Positions 26,364 through 34,911 of a stretch of DNA of 64,000 nucleotides are shown here, piece by piece (the stretch's first letter is position 1; the number at the start of each line of letters is the position of its first letter). Both the position numbers and the translations under genes were made by a program. A model generated the notes under the pieces. That model searched no databases. It saw only the letters and a list, made by a program, of their open reading frames with translations, and had not been told where the DNA came from. Origin of the DNA: Pseudopedobacter alpinus (GTDB taxonomy: Bacteria; Bacteroidota; Bacteroidia; Sphingobacteriales; Sphingobacteriaceae). The DNA lies in assembly GCF_042684645.1 (NCBI RefSeq), contig NZ_JBHULV010000046.1, positions 1-64,000 of the forward strand, given 5' to 3'.

Positions 26364-26594
26364 ATGCCTTTAATCAGTTTAACCATGCTTTATACCAAAC
26401 ATGAAATTATAGCATGTGAACGCTGTGGTATAAAAGTTGAATGTAAAGCAAATAACTATACACAATGCCAATGTAGTACAGTTAAGCTTAACTTAAACGA
26501 GGTACAATATATTTCTGAAAATTATGATGGTTGTATGTGTGCTAATTGTTTGATAGAATTGCAACAGGAATATCAAAAGATGTTAAAGCCTTAA
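26364..26594 (+). CDS. cysteine-rich CWC-family protein
   Basis: A 76-residue protein with eight cysteines in the CWC arrangement: ACERCG, VECKANN, CQCST and a late CMCANCL. This looks like a small zinc-binding fold of unknown function. A -7-like TATATTTG at 26331-26338 supports the ATG at 26364, though the ATG seven codons later would keep every cysteine. It is followed closely by msrB. Confidence 0.8.
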   Translation: MPLISLTMLYTKHEIIACERCGIKVECKANNYTQCQCSTVKLNLNEVQYISENYDGCMCANCLIELQQEYQKMLKP

Positions 26595-26634
26595 AATCGT
26601 AATTTTAATGCTTAAATTGTTAAAAAGAAATAAA

Positions 26635-26997
26635 ATGGAATACAATAAATTAACACCCGAGGAAGAATTCGTAATTATTAATAAAGGAACTGAAAGACCT
26701 TTTGTAGGAGAATACACGAGTACCAAAGAAGCTGGAACATATATTTGCAGGCAATGCAATACACCCTTATATACATCAGAAAGTAAATTTGAATCTCATT
26801 GTGGATGGCCAAGTTTTGATGATGAAATTGCTGGCGCTGTAAAACGTTTACCAGATGCAGACGGCAGGAGAGTAGAAATAGTTTGCGCAAATTGTGGCGG
26901 GCATTTGGGGCATGTTTTTGAAGGCGAAAGATTAACTGCGAAAAACACCAGGCATTGCGTAAACTCTTTAAGTATGAAGTTTATTCCTAAAGCCTAA
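26635..26997 (+). CDS. msrB: peptide methionine-(R)-S-oxide reductase MsrB
   Basis: Repairs the R epimer of methionine sulfoxide in proteins. The 120-residue single domain has the structural zinc cysteines Cys38/Cys41 (CRQC) and Cys84/Cys87 (CANC), the HCGWPSFDDEI and GHLGHVF signatures, and the catalytic Cys108 in RHCVNSLSM. The start is the ATG at 26635 (MEYNKLTPEEEF), which matches the family N-terminus; an upstream ATG at 26608 would add nine atypical residues. Another methionine sulfoxide reductase (free methionine type) is encoded 1 kb downstream. No secretion signal, so cytosolic. Confidence 0.95.
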   Translation: MEYNKLTPEEEFVIINKGTERPFVGEYTSTKEAGTYICRQCNTPLYTSESKFESHCGWPSFDDEIAGAVKRLPDADGRRVEIVCANCGGHLGHVFEGERLTAKNTRHCVNSLSMKFIPKA

Positions 26998-27010
26998 TTA
27001 ATTTAAGGAA

Positions 27011-27026
27011 TACGTAATATTACGTA
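27011..27026. promoter_or_regulatory. 16-bp perfect palindrome
   Basis: TACGTAATATTACGTA reads the same on both strands and lies between msrB and the outer-membrane protein gene. It has the form of a dimer-binding operator; no regulator is identified. Confidence 0.45.
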
Positions 27027-27068
27027 GTTAAAAATACCAATTTACACACATTATTTCCGAAAATAGCA

Positions 27069-27107
27069 ATTGTAATTTAGGCTTAAAATTTAAACCTAAA
27101 TTACAAT
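27069..27107 (+). promoter_or_regulatory. 13-bp inverted repeat abutting a start codon
   Basis: ATTGTAATTTAGG (27069-27081) and its exact complement (27095-27107) with a 13-base AT loop end three bases before the ATG at 27111. There is no following T-run, so it is not a terminator; a translation-controlling leader hairpin or operator is likely. Confidence 0.6.
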
Positions 27108-27110
27108 ATC

Positions 27111-27887
27111 ATGCTAAAACCAATACTAAAACAATTTTTATTTCTCTTTTTATTATTAGGTTCTGCAAATTTATCTGCACAATCTTTTGATGATTTAAAA
27201 AGGAAAAATGGCAAAAATGCTTTCGAGGAAGATTGGCTGAAAGTTTTTGTTCGCTATACATCTGCTAATAGTAAATACACGCCAAATTATAGTGGTTTTA
27301 CCATTAATGTAGCCATAAGAGAAGATAATTCTAAAAAATGGGGTTTAAGAACTCGATATGAAAACCCAACGTTAGGCGATTTATTTTACTCAATTGTTAA
27401 CCTTTCTAAAGATATTAAAAATGGTACTTCAACAAAAGAAGTATATGACGACCATGCTCATGGAGGAGGTTTTTTAGGCTGGTATCAAGTTTATCTTAAT
27501 GCTTACACAAGCGGTAAATTAATTATTAGCCCCGGTATTACTATGGGAGATTATATTTATGGTTCAAGGTATGATAAAGGAAACGGTAAAAAGGATTATG
27601 ACCCTAATGGATACTATTTTGCGGTTGGTCCAGCAATAATGGCTTCTTACGTTATTAATAAGAAATTATGGTTAGATGGGTATATCAACTACGATATTTC
27701 TGTAGTAAAAGTGAAGAATGATTCTGTAGATCCGGATTATAAAAAACCTTCTTTTATGAGTATTGGTGCAGATTTGAATACCACTTATAAATTTTTTGGA
27801 GGTTTTAGAATCAATAAATTAATTGATAAAGGAATTAATAAAGATAATTCGTCGAGGTTAGATATTTCTTTTGGGATGTGCTTTTAA
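27111..27887 (+). CDS. predicted outer membrane beta-barrel protein
   Basis: No named family recognised. It has a clear signal peptide (about residues 1-23, ending LSAQ) and then alternating hydrophobic/polar strands rich in Tyr, Gly and Asn (WLKVFVRYTSANSKY, GYYFAVGPAIMASYVI, LDGYINYDISVVKV). The last segment ends with a phenylalanine (SFGMCF), as outer-membrane barrels usually do for BAM recognition. At 258 residues, 8 to 10 strands are plausible. The hairpin directly upstream suggests post-transcriptional or operator control. A porin-like or surface role is inference. Confidence 0.7.
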   Translation: MLKPILKQFLFLFLLLGSANLSAQSFDDLKRKNGKNAFEEDWLKVFVRYTSANSKYTPNYSGFTINVAIREDNSKKWGLRTRYENPTLGDLFYSIVNLSKDIKNGTSTKEVYDDHAHGGGFLGWYQVYLNAYTSGKLIISPGITMGDYIYGSRYDKGNGKKDYDPNGYYFAVGPAIMASYVINKKLWLDGYINYDISVVKVKNDSVDPDYKKPSFMSIGADLNTTYKFFGGFRINKLIDKGINKDNSSRLDISFGMCF

Positions 27888-27971
27888 AAACTGTAAATCT
27901 TAATTATGTAAAAATTTTTACAGCCACTAATTTTATTAATCTAATCAAATATCTTCTTGTAAATTTGGCAA

Positions 27972-28445
27972 ATGGCAGAAGATTTAAATATTTTAAAGGG
28001 AAGTAAAACAGATCAGTATAATGGTCTTATTCCTCAAATTAAAGCACTTGTTGAAGGAGAGACTGATTTAATTGCTAATATGGCAAATGTATGTGCTGCA
28101 CTTAAAGAGCAATTTAATTGGTTTTGGGTTGGGTTTTATATGATTAAAGAAGATGAATTGGTACTAGCTCCTTTTCAAGGACCAGTAGCTTGTACCCGCA
28201 TAAAGTTGGGCAAAGGTGTTTGTGGTGCAGCTTGGCAACAAGCTCAAACTTTAATTGTTGCAGATGTTGATGCTTTTCCGGGTCACATTGCTTGCAGTAG
28301 CCTTTCTAAATCAGAAATTGTGCTTCCTATTTTTAAAAATGATAAAGTAATAGGTGTTTTAGATGTTGATAGTGAACATTTAAACCATTTTGATAAAGAT
28401 GACGAAATAGGGTTAACTACTATTTTAAGTTTGTTGAGGATTTAA
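27972..28445 (+). CDS. msrC: GAF-domain free methionine-(R)-sulfoxide reductase
   Basis: Reduces free L-methionine-(R)-sulfoxide, complementing MsrB which acts on proteins. The 157-residue protein is a single GAF domain with the family's WVGFYMI, APFQGPVACTRI, GKGVCG, HIACSSLSKSEIVLP and VIGVLDVDSE blocks. The three catalytic cysteines are Cys74, Cys84 and Cys108. A -7 box TAAATTTG (27960-27967) lies four bases before the ATG, pointing to a nearly leaderless message. Its stop overlaps that of the convergent gene by a few bases. Confidence 0.92.
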   Translation: MAEDLNILKGSKTDQYNGLIPQIKALVEGETDLIANMANVCAALKEQFNWFWVGFYMIKEDELVLAPFQGPVACTRIKLGKGVCGAAWQQAQTLIVADVDAFPGHIACSSLSKSEIVLPIFKNDKVIGVLDVDSEHLNHFDKDDEIGLTTILSLLRI

Positions 28446-29050
28446 TTTTCCTCAACTAACTTTAATAAATCTTTTGGTAAATCATCAATAATGTCAATAT
28501 CAGATAAAGTTGGTGTTGTAGCGTAAGTAATATTTAGATTTTCTAAAACCCTTGTAGTAGTTGTATAAACTTCATCTGTGCTCCAAGCTACATCTGTAAA
28601 TAATTCTTGCACCATTTTAGTTAAGCCAAGCATATAATAACCGCCATCTTTTGCAGGGCCAATTACAACTTCGGTGCTTTTTAAAAGTTGAAAGGCTTGT
28701 TCAATAATTTCTTGATTTAGCTCATAACAATCAGAACCTATAATTAAAATTCGTTCGTATCCTTTTTTAAAAAGCTGTTCAAAAGCATCCTGCATTCTGC
28801 CACCCAAATCGCTTTCTTTTTGATAAGCAGTCTGGTAAATAGGTTCTCCCCAAGCTATTTTATTTTCTGACACCTTGTCATAAAACAAATACTTGTCTGA
28901 TTTTAAATTTTTAGTAATCAGGTTAGTATGATTTAAAAGTTCAATATATACTTTAAGTGCTTTTTCGTTTCCAACGCTAGCTGCTAATCTGGTTTTAGAT
29001 CTTCCTAATTCAGGATATTTCAAAAAAATAATTACAGCTTCTTTACTCAT
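28442..29050 (-). CDS. TIGR04282/DUF2064 nucleotidyl-/glycosyltransferase-like protein
   Basis: A 202-residue protein of the TIGR04282 (DUF2064) family, structurally related to GT-A glycosyltransferases and sugar-nucleotidyltransferases. Visible motifs are the N-terminal FLKYPELGRSKTRLA (the usual PxxGxxKTRL), IIGSDCYEL (the metal-binding GSD-like motif), and VIGPAKDGGYYMLGL. Members often sit near glycosyl-modification genes, but no such neighbours are here. Convergent with msrC. The donor and acceptor are unknown. Confidence 0.85.
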   Translation of the reverse strand: MSKEAVIIFLKYPELGRSKTRLAASVGNEKALKVYIELLNHTNLITKNLKSDKYLFYDKVSENKIAWGEPIYQTAYQKESDLGGRMQDAFEQLFKKGYERILIIGSDCYELNQEIIEQAFQLLKSTEVVIGPAKDGGYYMLGLTKMVQELFTDVAWSTDEVYTTTTRVLENLNITYATTPTLSDIDIIDDLPKDLLKLVEEN

Positions 29051-29115
29051 TATAAATTTGTTTGTATAAATTGGTCATTCTTTTTTGATAAATACGCAGA
29101 AAATAAAAGCAGAGA

Positions 29116-29640
29116 TTATTTAATTAATCCAGTTATTACGTAATTGTTTAATCCTAATAAAATAACTTTCTGGTGCTTCTTAATCTGATATAAAGAATCG
29201 GGAATGTAGGTAAGAGTATCTGTTGTATGATAAAGATAATTATCACCTTGGTTAACTATTGTTATTTTGGATGGCTTTAAGTTTTGTAAATTAATCTCAA
29301 TACTTCTAACCCTTAAGTCAACTTCCTTAGCGGTATATTTAATTTTATTTGCTGTAGAGTCTTTAGTGTAACTATCTTTCCAAGCGGCTTTATTAATGTC
29401 TGATTCTGTGAATAAAGAAAACTCTTGTTCCCAATTACTGATAATCAAATTCTGTTTCTCGGCAACTTTATTTTTAGCTACTGTTTTAACAATGCTTTTA
29501 TTTTTTAATAGTACAGCTTGTTCGCCAAAGTATGCCTGTAAATCGAAATAATAAATTTGTTTCCGAGTTGTAGGTTCATTACATGAATTACAACCCGAAA
29601 ACAATATTACAATGATGAATAAATAAAAAAATTTAATCAT
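29116..29640 (-). CDS. hypothetical lipoprotein
   Basis: A 174-residue protein with a signal peptide and lipobox (LFSGCN, Cys17) followed by a second CxxC-like cysteine, so it is an envelope lipoprotein. The body is mixed alpha/beta (YYFDLQAYFGEQAVLLKNK, SKITIVNQGDNYLYHTTDTLTYI). No family was recognised. Its ATG overlaps the gpmI stop by one base, so it is translationally coupled to glycolytic gpmI, an unexpected pairing without an obvious functional link. Confidence 0.78.
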   Translation of the reverse strand: MIKFFYLFIIVILFSGCNSCNEPTTRKQIYYFDLQAYFGEQAVLLKNKSIVKTVAKNKVAEKQNLIISNWEQEFSLFTESDINKAAWKDSYTKDSTANKIKYTAKEVDLRVRSIEINLQNLKPSKITIVNQGDNYLYHTTDTLTYIPDSLYQIKKHQKVILLGLNNYVITGLIK

Positions 29641-31160
29641 TAAATTAAAACTTCGCCAGTCATTTCAGCAGGGATTTCAAGATTTAATAACCTAAGTATA
29701 GTTGGAGCAATATCTCCTAGTTTACCGTTTTTGATTGTTTTATAATCATCGTCAATTAAAATACAAGGCACTAAATTAGTGGTATGTGCAGTATTTACAG
29801 ATCCATCAGCGTTTATCATATAATCTGCATTACCATGGTCGGCAATAATTATAAAGGAATAACCATTTTTTAAACCAGCTTCTACAACAGCTTGCGCACA
29901 AGCATCAACGGTTTCTACAGCTTTAACTACAGCTTCAAAAACACCGGTGTGCCCAACCATATCAGGGTTTGCGAAATTTAAACAAATAAAATCTGCCCAA
30001 CCATTTTCAAGTTCTGGTATAATTGCTTGTTTTATTTCGTTTGCACTCATCTCTGGCTGCAAATCATAGGTAGCCACTTTTGGCGAAGGAATCATGATAC
30101 GCTTCTCGTTCACAAATTCTTTTTCGCGTCCGCCAGAAAAGAAAAATGTAACGTGAGGATATTTCTCTGTTTCGGCAATTCTAATCTGATTTTTGTGCTT
30201 ATCCTCTAAAACTTCCCCTAAAGTCTTCACTAAATCATCTTTGGTAAAAACTACCTTAACATTATTAAAAGTTTCGTCGTAAGTAGTCATGGTAACATAA
30301 TGAAGATTTAAAGGCTTCATTGCCAATTCCGGAAACTCTTTTTGAGTAAGTGCAACTGTTATTTCTCGCCCTCTATCAGTTCTAAAATTGAAGCAAATTA
30401 CCACATCACCTTCTTCAATATTCCCAACTGGGTTTCCTAATATGTCTGTTTTAACTAAAGGTTTTATAAACTCATCAGTTACACCATCTATATAAGATTG
30501 ATTAATCGCAGTAGTTAAATCAGTTACTTTTTCGCCAACACCATTTACCATTAACTCATAAGCCAATTTAACACGTTCCCATCGGTTATCTCTATCCATG
30601 GCAAAATACCTTCCAATAACACTGGCAACTTGTGCGGTAGAGTTTTGTAAGTAATCATTTAAATTAGTTAAATAATCAAAACCTGCATTAGGGTCTGTAT
30701 CTCGTCCGTCTGTAAACGCATGAATAAAAACATTTTTTAAACCGTAAAAATTTGCAGCGTCGCACAAACCTTTAAGGTGTAAAGTATGAGAATGTACTCC
30801 ACCATCAGAAAGTAAACCTATAAAATGTACTTTTTTATTATTGTATTTGGCATATTCAAAAGCTTGAGCTAAAACAGGGTTAGTTTTAAAGTCGCTATCT
30901 TTTACAGCTTTATTTATACGCCCTAATTCTTGGTAAACTACACGGCCAGCACCTAAATTCATGTGCCCAACTTCTGAGTTTCCCATTTGCCCGGCTGGCA
31001 AACCAACCGCTTCACCAGAAGCTTCTAATCTAGAATTTGGATATTCTGCAACACATTTATCAAAAAATGGGGTATTTGCAGCTATGATGGCGTTTGAAGA
31101 GTCATTATTTCCATATCCCCAGCCATCTAGGATAAGAAGTGCAACTTTTTTATCTTTCAC
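29640..31160 (-). CDS. gpmI: 2,3-bisphosphoglycerate-independent phosphoglycerate mutase
   Basis: Glycolytic isomerisation of 3- and 2-phosphoglycerate by the two-manganese, cofactor-independent enzyme. The 506-residue sequence begins LLILDGWGYG, has the phospho-serine motif GNSEVGHMNLGAG, HAFTDGRDT, NFRTDRGREIT, NPDMVGHTG and IADHGNADYM, all metal or phosphoryl-transfer motifs of the alkaline-phosphatase superfamily. Initiation is at a GTG (31158-31160). A TATATTTG -7 box (31165-31172, minus strand) lies only four bases upstream, so the mRNA is probably leaderless. Confidence 0.96.
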   Translation of the reverse strand: MKDKKVALLILDGWGYGNNDSSNAIIAANTPFFDKCVAEYPNSRLEASGEAVGLPAGQMGNSEVGHMNLGAGRVVYQELGRINKAVKDSDFKTNPVLAQAFEYAKYNNKKVHFIGLLSDGGVHSHTLHLKGLCDAANFYGLKNVFIHAFTDGRDTDPNAGFDYLTNLNDYLQNSTAQVASVIGRYFAMDRDNRWERVKLAYELMVNGVGEKVTDLTTAINQSYIDGVTDEFIKPLVKTDILGNPVGNIEEGDVVICFNFRTDRGREITVALTQKEFPELAMKPLNLHYVTMTTYDETFNNVKVVFTKDDLVKTLGEVLEDKHKNQIRIAETEKYPHVTFFFSGGREKEFVNEKRIMIPSPKVATYDLQPEMSANEIKQAIIPELENGWADFICLNFANPDMVGHTGVFEAVVKAVETVDACAQAVVEAGLKNGYSFIIIADHGNADYMINADGSVNTAHTTNLVPCILIDDDYKTIKNGKLGDIAPTILRLLNLEIPAEMTGEVLI

Positions 31161-31267
31161 AAAGCAAATATAAAAAAACTACTTAAGAAGACATCGTAAC
31201 CAGTGGTTATTAATTTTTAATTAATTATGGCATAATTTATGGGCAATAAATTTATAAGTTTGTAACA

Positions 31268-31654
31268 ATGAAATATACAATTACGTTAATTTTGATATTT
31301 ATAATGAAATGCACTATGGCTAGTGATGTCATAGACGATGTTGCAACTACCTTTAAAAACGGTGATGCTAAACAAGTTGCAAAATATTTCTCTACTACTG
31401 TAGAGTTATCAATCTTAGAAAAAGAAGATATATACTCATCTAGTCAGGCCACACTCATTTTAAAAGATTTTTTTGCTAAGCATCCATCTTTAAGTACAAA
31501 AATTATTCATAAGGTAACATCTAATCCTAATTTTAAATTTGGTGTTATTTTATACACTACAAGTAAAGGAAATTTCAGAATTAGCTTTGAGTTTAAAAAC
31601 AATTCAGACAATTTTATACTGTCTCAAATTAGAATTGAAGAAAATAAAGGTTAA
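31268..31654 (+). CDS. DUF4783 secreted protein (NTF2-like)
   Basis: A 128-residue exported protein with a signal peptide (cleavage likely after TMA, residue 18). The domain begins DVIDDVATTFKNGDAKQVAKYFS, the typical opening of DUF4783, which resembles the NTF2-like fold; function unknown. It lies just upstream of nadC in the same direction with a 43-base gap that contains a -7-like TATTTTTG at 31672-31679, so nadC may also have its own promoter. Confidence 0.85.
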   Translation: MKYTITLILIFIMKCTMASDVIDDVATTFKNGDAKQVAKYFSTTVELSILEKEDIYSSSQATLILKDFFAKHPSLSTKIIHKVTSNPNFKFGVILYTTSKGNFRISFEFKNNSDNFILSQIRIEENKG

Positions 31655-31697
31655 TACAATCATAAAATTTATATTTTTGGGATAGAAAATATAGATT

Positions 31698-32546
31698 TTG
31701 GACAAAGAAATATTACAACAATTTATAGATAATGCTCTTAAAGAGGATATTGGTGATGGCGACCACACCTCATTATCTACCATTCCGCAAGCTTCAACAG
31801 GTAAAGCAAAGCTTTTAATTAAAGAAGACGGTATTATTGCAGGTATAGATTTTGCAATGGAAGTTTTTAAAACTGTTGACCCAACTTTACAAGTTGAACT
31901 TTTAATTAAAGATGGTACTCCTGTTAAATACGGAGATATTGCTTTTTACGTAACAGGTAGCTCTCAATCTATTTTAATAGCAGAGAGATTGGTTCTTAAC
32001 ACTATGCAAAGAATGAGTGGTATTGCAACTACGACTAACAGAATTGTGAAATTGATAAGTAGTACAAAAACGAAAGTTTTAGATACCAGAAAAACTACTC
32101 CTAATTTGAGATTTTTAGAAAAACAAGCTGTAAAAATTGGAGGAGGTGTAAACCACCGTTTTGGTTTGTACGATATGATTTTAATTAAAGATAACCATGT
32201 TGATTATGCTGGTGGTATCTCTGAAGCTATAAATGCAGCCCTAAAATATCTTAAAGACAAGAACCTAAATCTCCAAATTGAAATTGAGGTAAGAAGCATA
32301 AATGAATTAAAAGAGGTAATGGGTGTTGGGCATGTAGATAGAATTTTATTAGATAATTTTAATTACAGCCAACTAAAAGAAGCTGTGGCATTAATTAACG
32401 GTAAGTTTATTACAGAAGCATCTGGCGGTATAACAGAGGATACTGTCTTAGATTACGCAAAATGCGGTGTTGATTATGTATCTATGGGTGCCTTAACTCA
32501 CTCTGTAAAAAGTTTAGATATGAGTTTAAAAGCAGTTATTAATTAA
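31698..32546 (+). CDS. nadC: nicotinate-nucleotide pyrophosphorylase (carboxylating)
   Basis: Quinolinate phosphoribosyltransferase of de novo NAD synthesis, making nicotinate mononucleotide. The 282-residue protein shows EDIGDGDHTS, AERLVLNTMQRMSGIAT, DTRKTTPNLRFLEKQAV, the NHRFGLYDMILIKDNH signature and EIEVRS, with the C-terminal SGGITEDTVLDYA. Initiation is at TTG: the conserved N-terminus begins right there and no ATG is available nearby. It is followed by plsY after 41 bases. Confidence 0.95.
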   Translation: MDKEILQQFIDNALKEDIGDGDHTSLSTIPQASTGKAKLLIKEDGIIAGIDFAMEVFKTVDPTLQVELLIKDGTPVKYGDIAFYVTGSSQSILIAERLVLNTMQRMSGIATTTNRIVKLISSTKTKVLDTRKTTPNLRFLEKQAVKIGGGVNHRFGLYDMILIKDNHVDYAGGISEAINAALKYLKDKNLNLQIEIEVRSINELKEVMGVGHVDRILLDNFNYSQLKEAVALINGKFITEASGGITEDTVLDYAKCGVDYVSMGALTHSVKSLDMSLKAVIN

Positions 32547-32587
32547 TACATTTTGAGAAATAGATATTTTAATCTTAATATAGCTTT

Positions 32588-33235
32588 ATGATTTCTGCTT
32601 ATTCCATAGGAGCATTGCTTTTGGCTTATTTATTTGGCTCGATTCCAACAGCAGTTTGGATTGGGCAGGCATTTTACGGAATTGACGTTAGAGAATATGG
32701 TAGTGGAAATGCTGGTGCAACAAACACTTTTAGGGTTTTAGGCAAAAAAGCAGGAATTCCGGTTATGCTTTTAGACATTTTAAAAGGGTGGACAGCTACT
32801 AACTTGGTTTCTTTTATTGGTTTATCTGTTACCGGTCCAGAAAATTCTATTCAATTTGTAAATTATCAATTAGCATTAGGTATAGTTGCGGTAATGGGGC
32901 ATTTGTTTCCAATTTTTGCAGGTTTTAGAGGCGGTAAAGGTATTGCTACTTTATTTGGTATGATATTGGCAGTGCACCTTCCGTCAGCTTTGCTGTGCGT
33001 TCTTGTATTTGTAATAGTTTTGTTGTTAACAAAGTATGTTTCTTTAAGTAGTATAAGTGCTGGTTTTACATTCACATTTAGTGTGATTTTTATTTATCAA
33101 GTATCTGTAAAAGCAATAGTTATATACGGTATGTGCATTTGTATATTAATTTTAGTAACTCACCAAAAAAACATAGAAAGACTTTTACATGGCAAAGAAT
33201 CAAAAGTAAATCTGTTTAAAAAGAAACAAATTTAA
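32588..33235 (+). CDS. plsY: acyl-phosphate:glycerol-3-phosphate acyltransferase
   Basis: Integral-membrane enzyme that adds the first fatty acyl chain to glycerol-3-phosphate (the product of GpsA at 10118) in phospholipid synthesis. The 215-residue protein has five to seven membrane helices and all three PlsY motifs: GSIPTAVWIG, the SGNAGATNTFRVLGKKAG phosphate-binding loop, and HLFPIFAGFRGGKGIAT. It sits between nadC and a lipoprotein protease gene that begins 14 bases after its stop. Confidence 0.95.
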   Translation: MISAYSIGALLLAYLFGSIPTAVWIGQAFYGIDVREYGSGNAGATNTFRVLGKKAGIPVMLLDILKGWTATNLVSFIGLSVTGPENSIQFVNYQLALGIVAVMGHLFPIFAGFRGGKGIATLFGMILAVHLPSALLCVLVFVIVLLLTKYVSLSSISAGFTFTFSVIFIYQVSVKAIVIYGMCICILILVTHQKNIERLLHGKESKVNLFKKKQI

Positions 33236-33249
33236 ATTAATTGATTTTT

Positions 33250-34050
33250 ATGAATATTAAAGCAATTGCAGTAATCGGAACTGCGAGTTTATTAATGGCT
33301 TGTTCTACTGTGCCATTAACGGGCAGAAGACAAGCTAATTTAGTGAGTGATACAGAAATGCAGCAGATGGCTGCGGGTAGTTATAGAGAATTTTTGACAA
33401 CCCCAGGCACCAAAGTTTTAAACAATTCACAAAGTAGAAAAGTTAAAGAAATAGGTGCGAAGATCCAGAATTCTGTAACTAAGTATATGAATGATAACGG
33501 TTACGGTAATCAAATTGCTGGTTTTAACTGGGAATTTAATTTGATTGAAAGTAAAGACGTTAACGCATGGTGTATGCCTGGCGGTAAGGTAGCTGTTTTT
33601 ACAGGTATTTTACCAGTTACCCAATCTGATGCAGGTTTAGCAACAGTAATGGGGCATGAAATTGCACATGCTATAGCAAAACATTCTAATGAACGTTACT
33701 CTCAGCAAATGATAGCTCAAGGTTTAGGGGCAATTGTTGGATCTGCAGTTACAAAAACGGAAGCAGGTATGGGTGTTTTTAACCAAGTTTTTGGAATTGG
33801 CGCACAAACTGGGGTATTGTTGCCTAATTCAAGAAAGCAGGAATCAGAAGCTGATAGATTAGGATTAACTTTTATGGCTATGGCCGGATACAATCCACAA
33901 GAGGCAGTTAATTTTTGGCAAAGGATGGCTGCGCAAGGTAATGGACAAGCGCCCGCAGAATTTTTAAGTACTCACCCAAGTGATGCTACAAGAATTGCGG
34001 ATATTAAAAAATATTTACCTGAAGCACAAAGGTATTACGTTAGAAAATAA
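33250..34050 (+). CDS. M48-family metalloprotease lipoprotein
   Basis: Envelope zinc protease of the BepA/LoiP-like M48 family, expected to help outer-membrane protein quality control. The lipobox is LLMACS (Cys18 from the ATG start). The zinc motif is HEIAH (His136, Glu137, His140), with the third ligand in QESEADRLG. The mature protein begins with the TVPLTGRRQ segment typical of this family. The ATG at 33250 is preferred over an upstream TTG. It lacks the TPR repeats of BepA. It is the last gene of the nadC-plsY group before a strong terminator. Confidence 0.93.
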   Translation: MNIKAIAVIGTASLLMACSTVPLTGRRQANLVSDTEMQQMAAGSYREFLTTPGTKVLNNSQSRKVKEIGAKIQNSVTKYMNDNGYGNQIAGFNWEFNLIESKDVNAWCMPGGKVAVFTGILPVTQSDAGLATVMGHEIAHAIAKHSNERYSQQMIAQGLGAIVGSAVTKTEAGMGVFNQVFGIGAQTGVLLPNSRKQESEADRLGLTFMAMAGYNPQEAVNFWQRMAAQGNGQAPAEFLSTHPSDATRIADIKKYLPEAQRYYVRK

Positions 34051-34070
34051 TTTATTCTTACGTTTAAAAA

Positions 34071-34108
34071 GGTCCTGAAAACTTCATGTTTTTAGGACCC
34101 TTTTTTTT
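34071..34108 (+). terminator. terminator of the M48 protease gene
   Basis: A 12-bp stem (34071-34082 with 34088-34099, containing GGTCCT/AGGACC) followed by eight or more T residues. Confidence 0.93.
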
Positions 34109-34349
34109 GTTTTAAAACTTAAAAGAGAAGACATTAAATTATAGGTTTAAAAAAGACTTTAGAAAATCTCTTTACGAATCTTCATCCTATTATGTTTCTT
34201 TCATCTATGAGTAAACAAATATCTATTTGGACCAGCTAAATTAAACGATTGATTTTTTAGGGTGTACTTTCAATAAAATTACCTATTAACCTCAGTTCGA
34301 TTATTAATTCATATTTAACATGTTAATAATCATAATTTTAAATTTAAAT

Positions 34350-34500
34350 CCAAAACCGCACAGGCTTTCCTGCCCTCATGCCGGGCATTGGCAGGCACTT
34401 TTTTCCGAAAAAAGTTCCCAAAAACTCTCGCCTGCGTCCGATGCTATGAACGGAAGTGCTTTAGCAGTTTCATCTATTCCGCACCAGACAAGGGCGAATT
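34350..34500. repeat. GC-richer intergenic element with internal inverted repeats
   Basis: A 150-base block conspicuously richer in G+C than its surroundings. It contains TGCCCTCATGCCGGGCA, a GCCTGC/GCAGGC pair and a run-based hairpin CTTTTTTCCGAAAAAAG. A 60-codon ORF here has no protein-like composition. It resembles a degenerate palindromic mobile repeat but has no second copy in the window. Confidence 0.4.
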
Positions 34501-34612
34501 AACTGTAATTAATGTTTGTACTTTAAATAAACTTAGTAAAATTAATCCTCAATAATAATCGAACTCAGGTTATTAACCTCAGTTCGATAATTAATGATTA
34601 AATTAAGATGAT

Positions 34613-34709
34613 TTGGGCGTTTTAACACGCTGTTCGCTGTATCTTTTTGGCTTATCCTTCGACTCCGCTCAGGGTTACAAAAAAGGATGCCGCTTCCATC
34701 TTTAACGCT
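34613..34709. repeat. dispersed 95-bp palindromic repeat, copy 2
   Basis: Shares TTGGGCGTTTTAACACGC, the T-run/A-run stem and GGATGCCG...TTTAACGC with copies at 3139 and 43534. Its central loop differs and holds CTTCGACTCCGCTCAGGG, a short sequence common in Bacteroidota spacers. Confidence 0.72.
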
Positions 34710-34911
34710 CTTGAATAATTAAAAAACTTGGCTTGGGACATTAGAAACTAGCAAAAATTATCGAACTCACGTTATTACAATTTAAGTTTCTAAGAAAAGA
34801 AAGCTAGACAATGTTTTGAGTTGTTAGGTATTAAACTAATTTAAGCTTAAATTTTGTGACAGAGATTAGTAGTTTTTTTTAACGATACGTATGTTTTAAT
34901 TGCGTTTATGA

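Larger units (their letters stand above)
34283..34776. repeat. dispersed direct/inverted 25-bp repeats in a gene-free island
   Basis: The motif ATTAACCTCAGTTCGATT occurs at 34285-34303 and again (with ATAA) at 34572-34590. Its complement lies at 34553-34570, abutting the second copy to form a near-perfect palindrome around 34572, and a degenerate complement ATTATCGAACTCACGTTATT is at 34757-34776. The unit brackets two other elements (34350-34500 and 34613-34709). The 1031-base interval 34051-35081 has no credible complete gene. Confidence 0.65.

Noticed and set aside
34320..34502. 60-codon plus frame in the repeat island
   Set aside because: Composition (Cys/His/Ser mixture) and overlap with palindromic elements argue against a protein.
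34555..34600. Possible tRNA (TTCGA motif)
   Set aside because: The GTTCGAT match is part of the inverted repeat; no acceptor or anticodon stem can be drawn.
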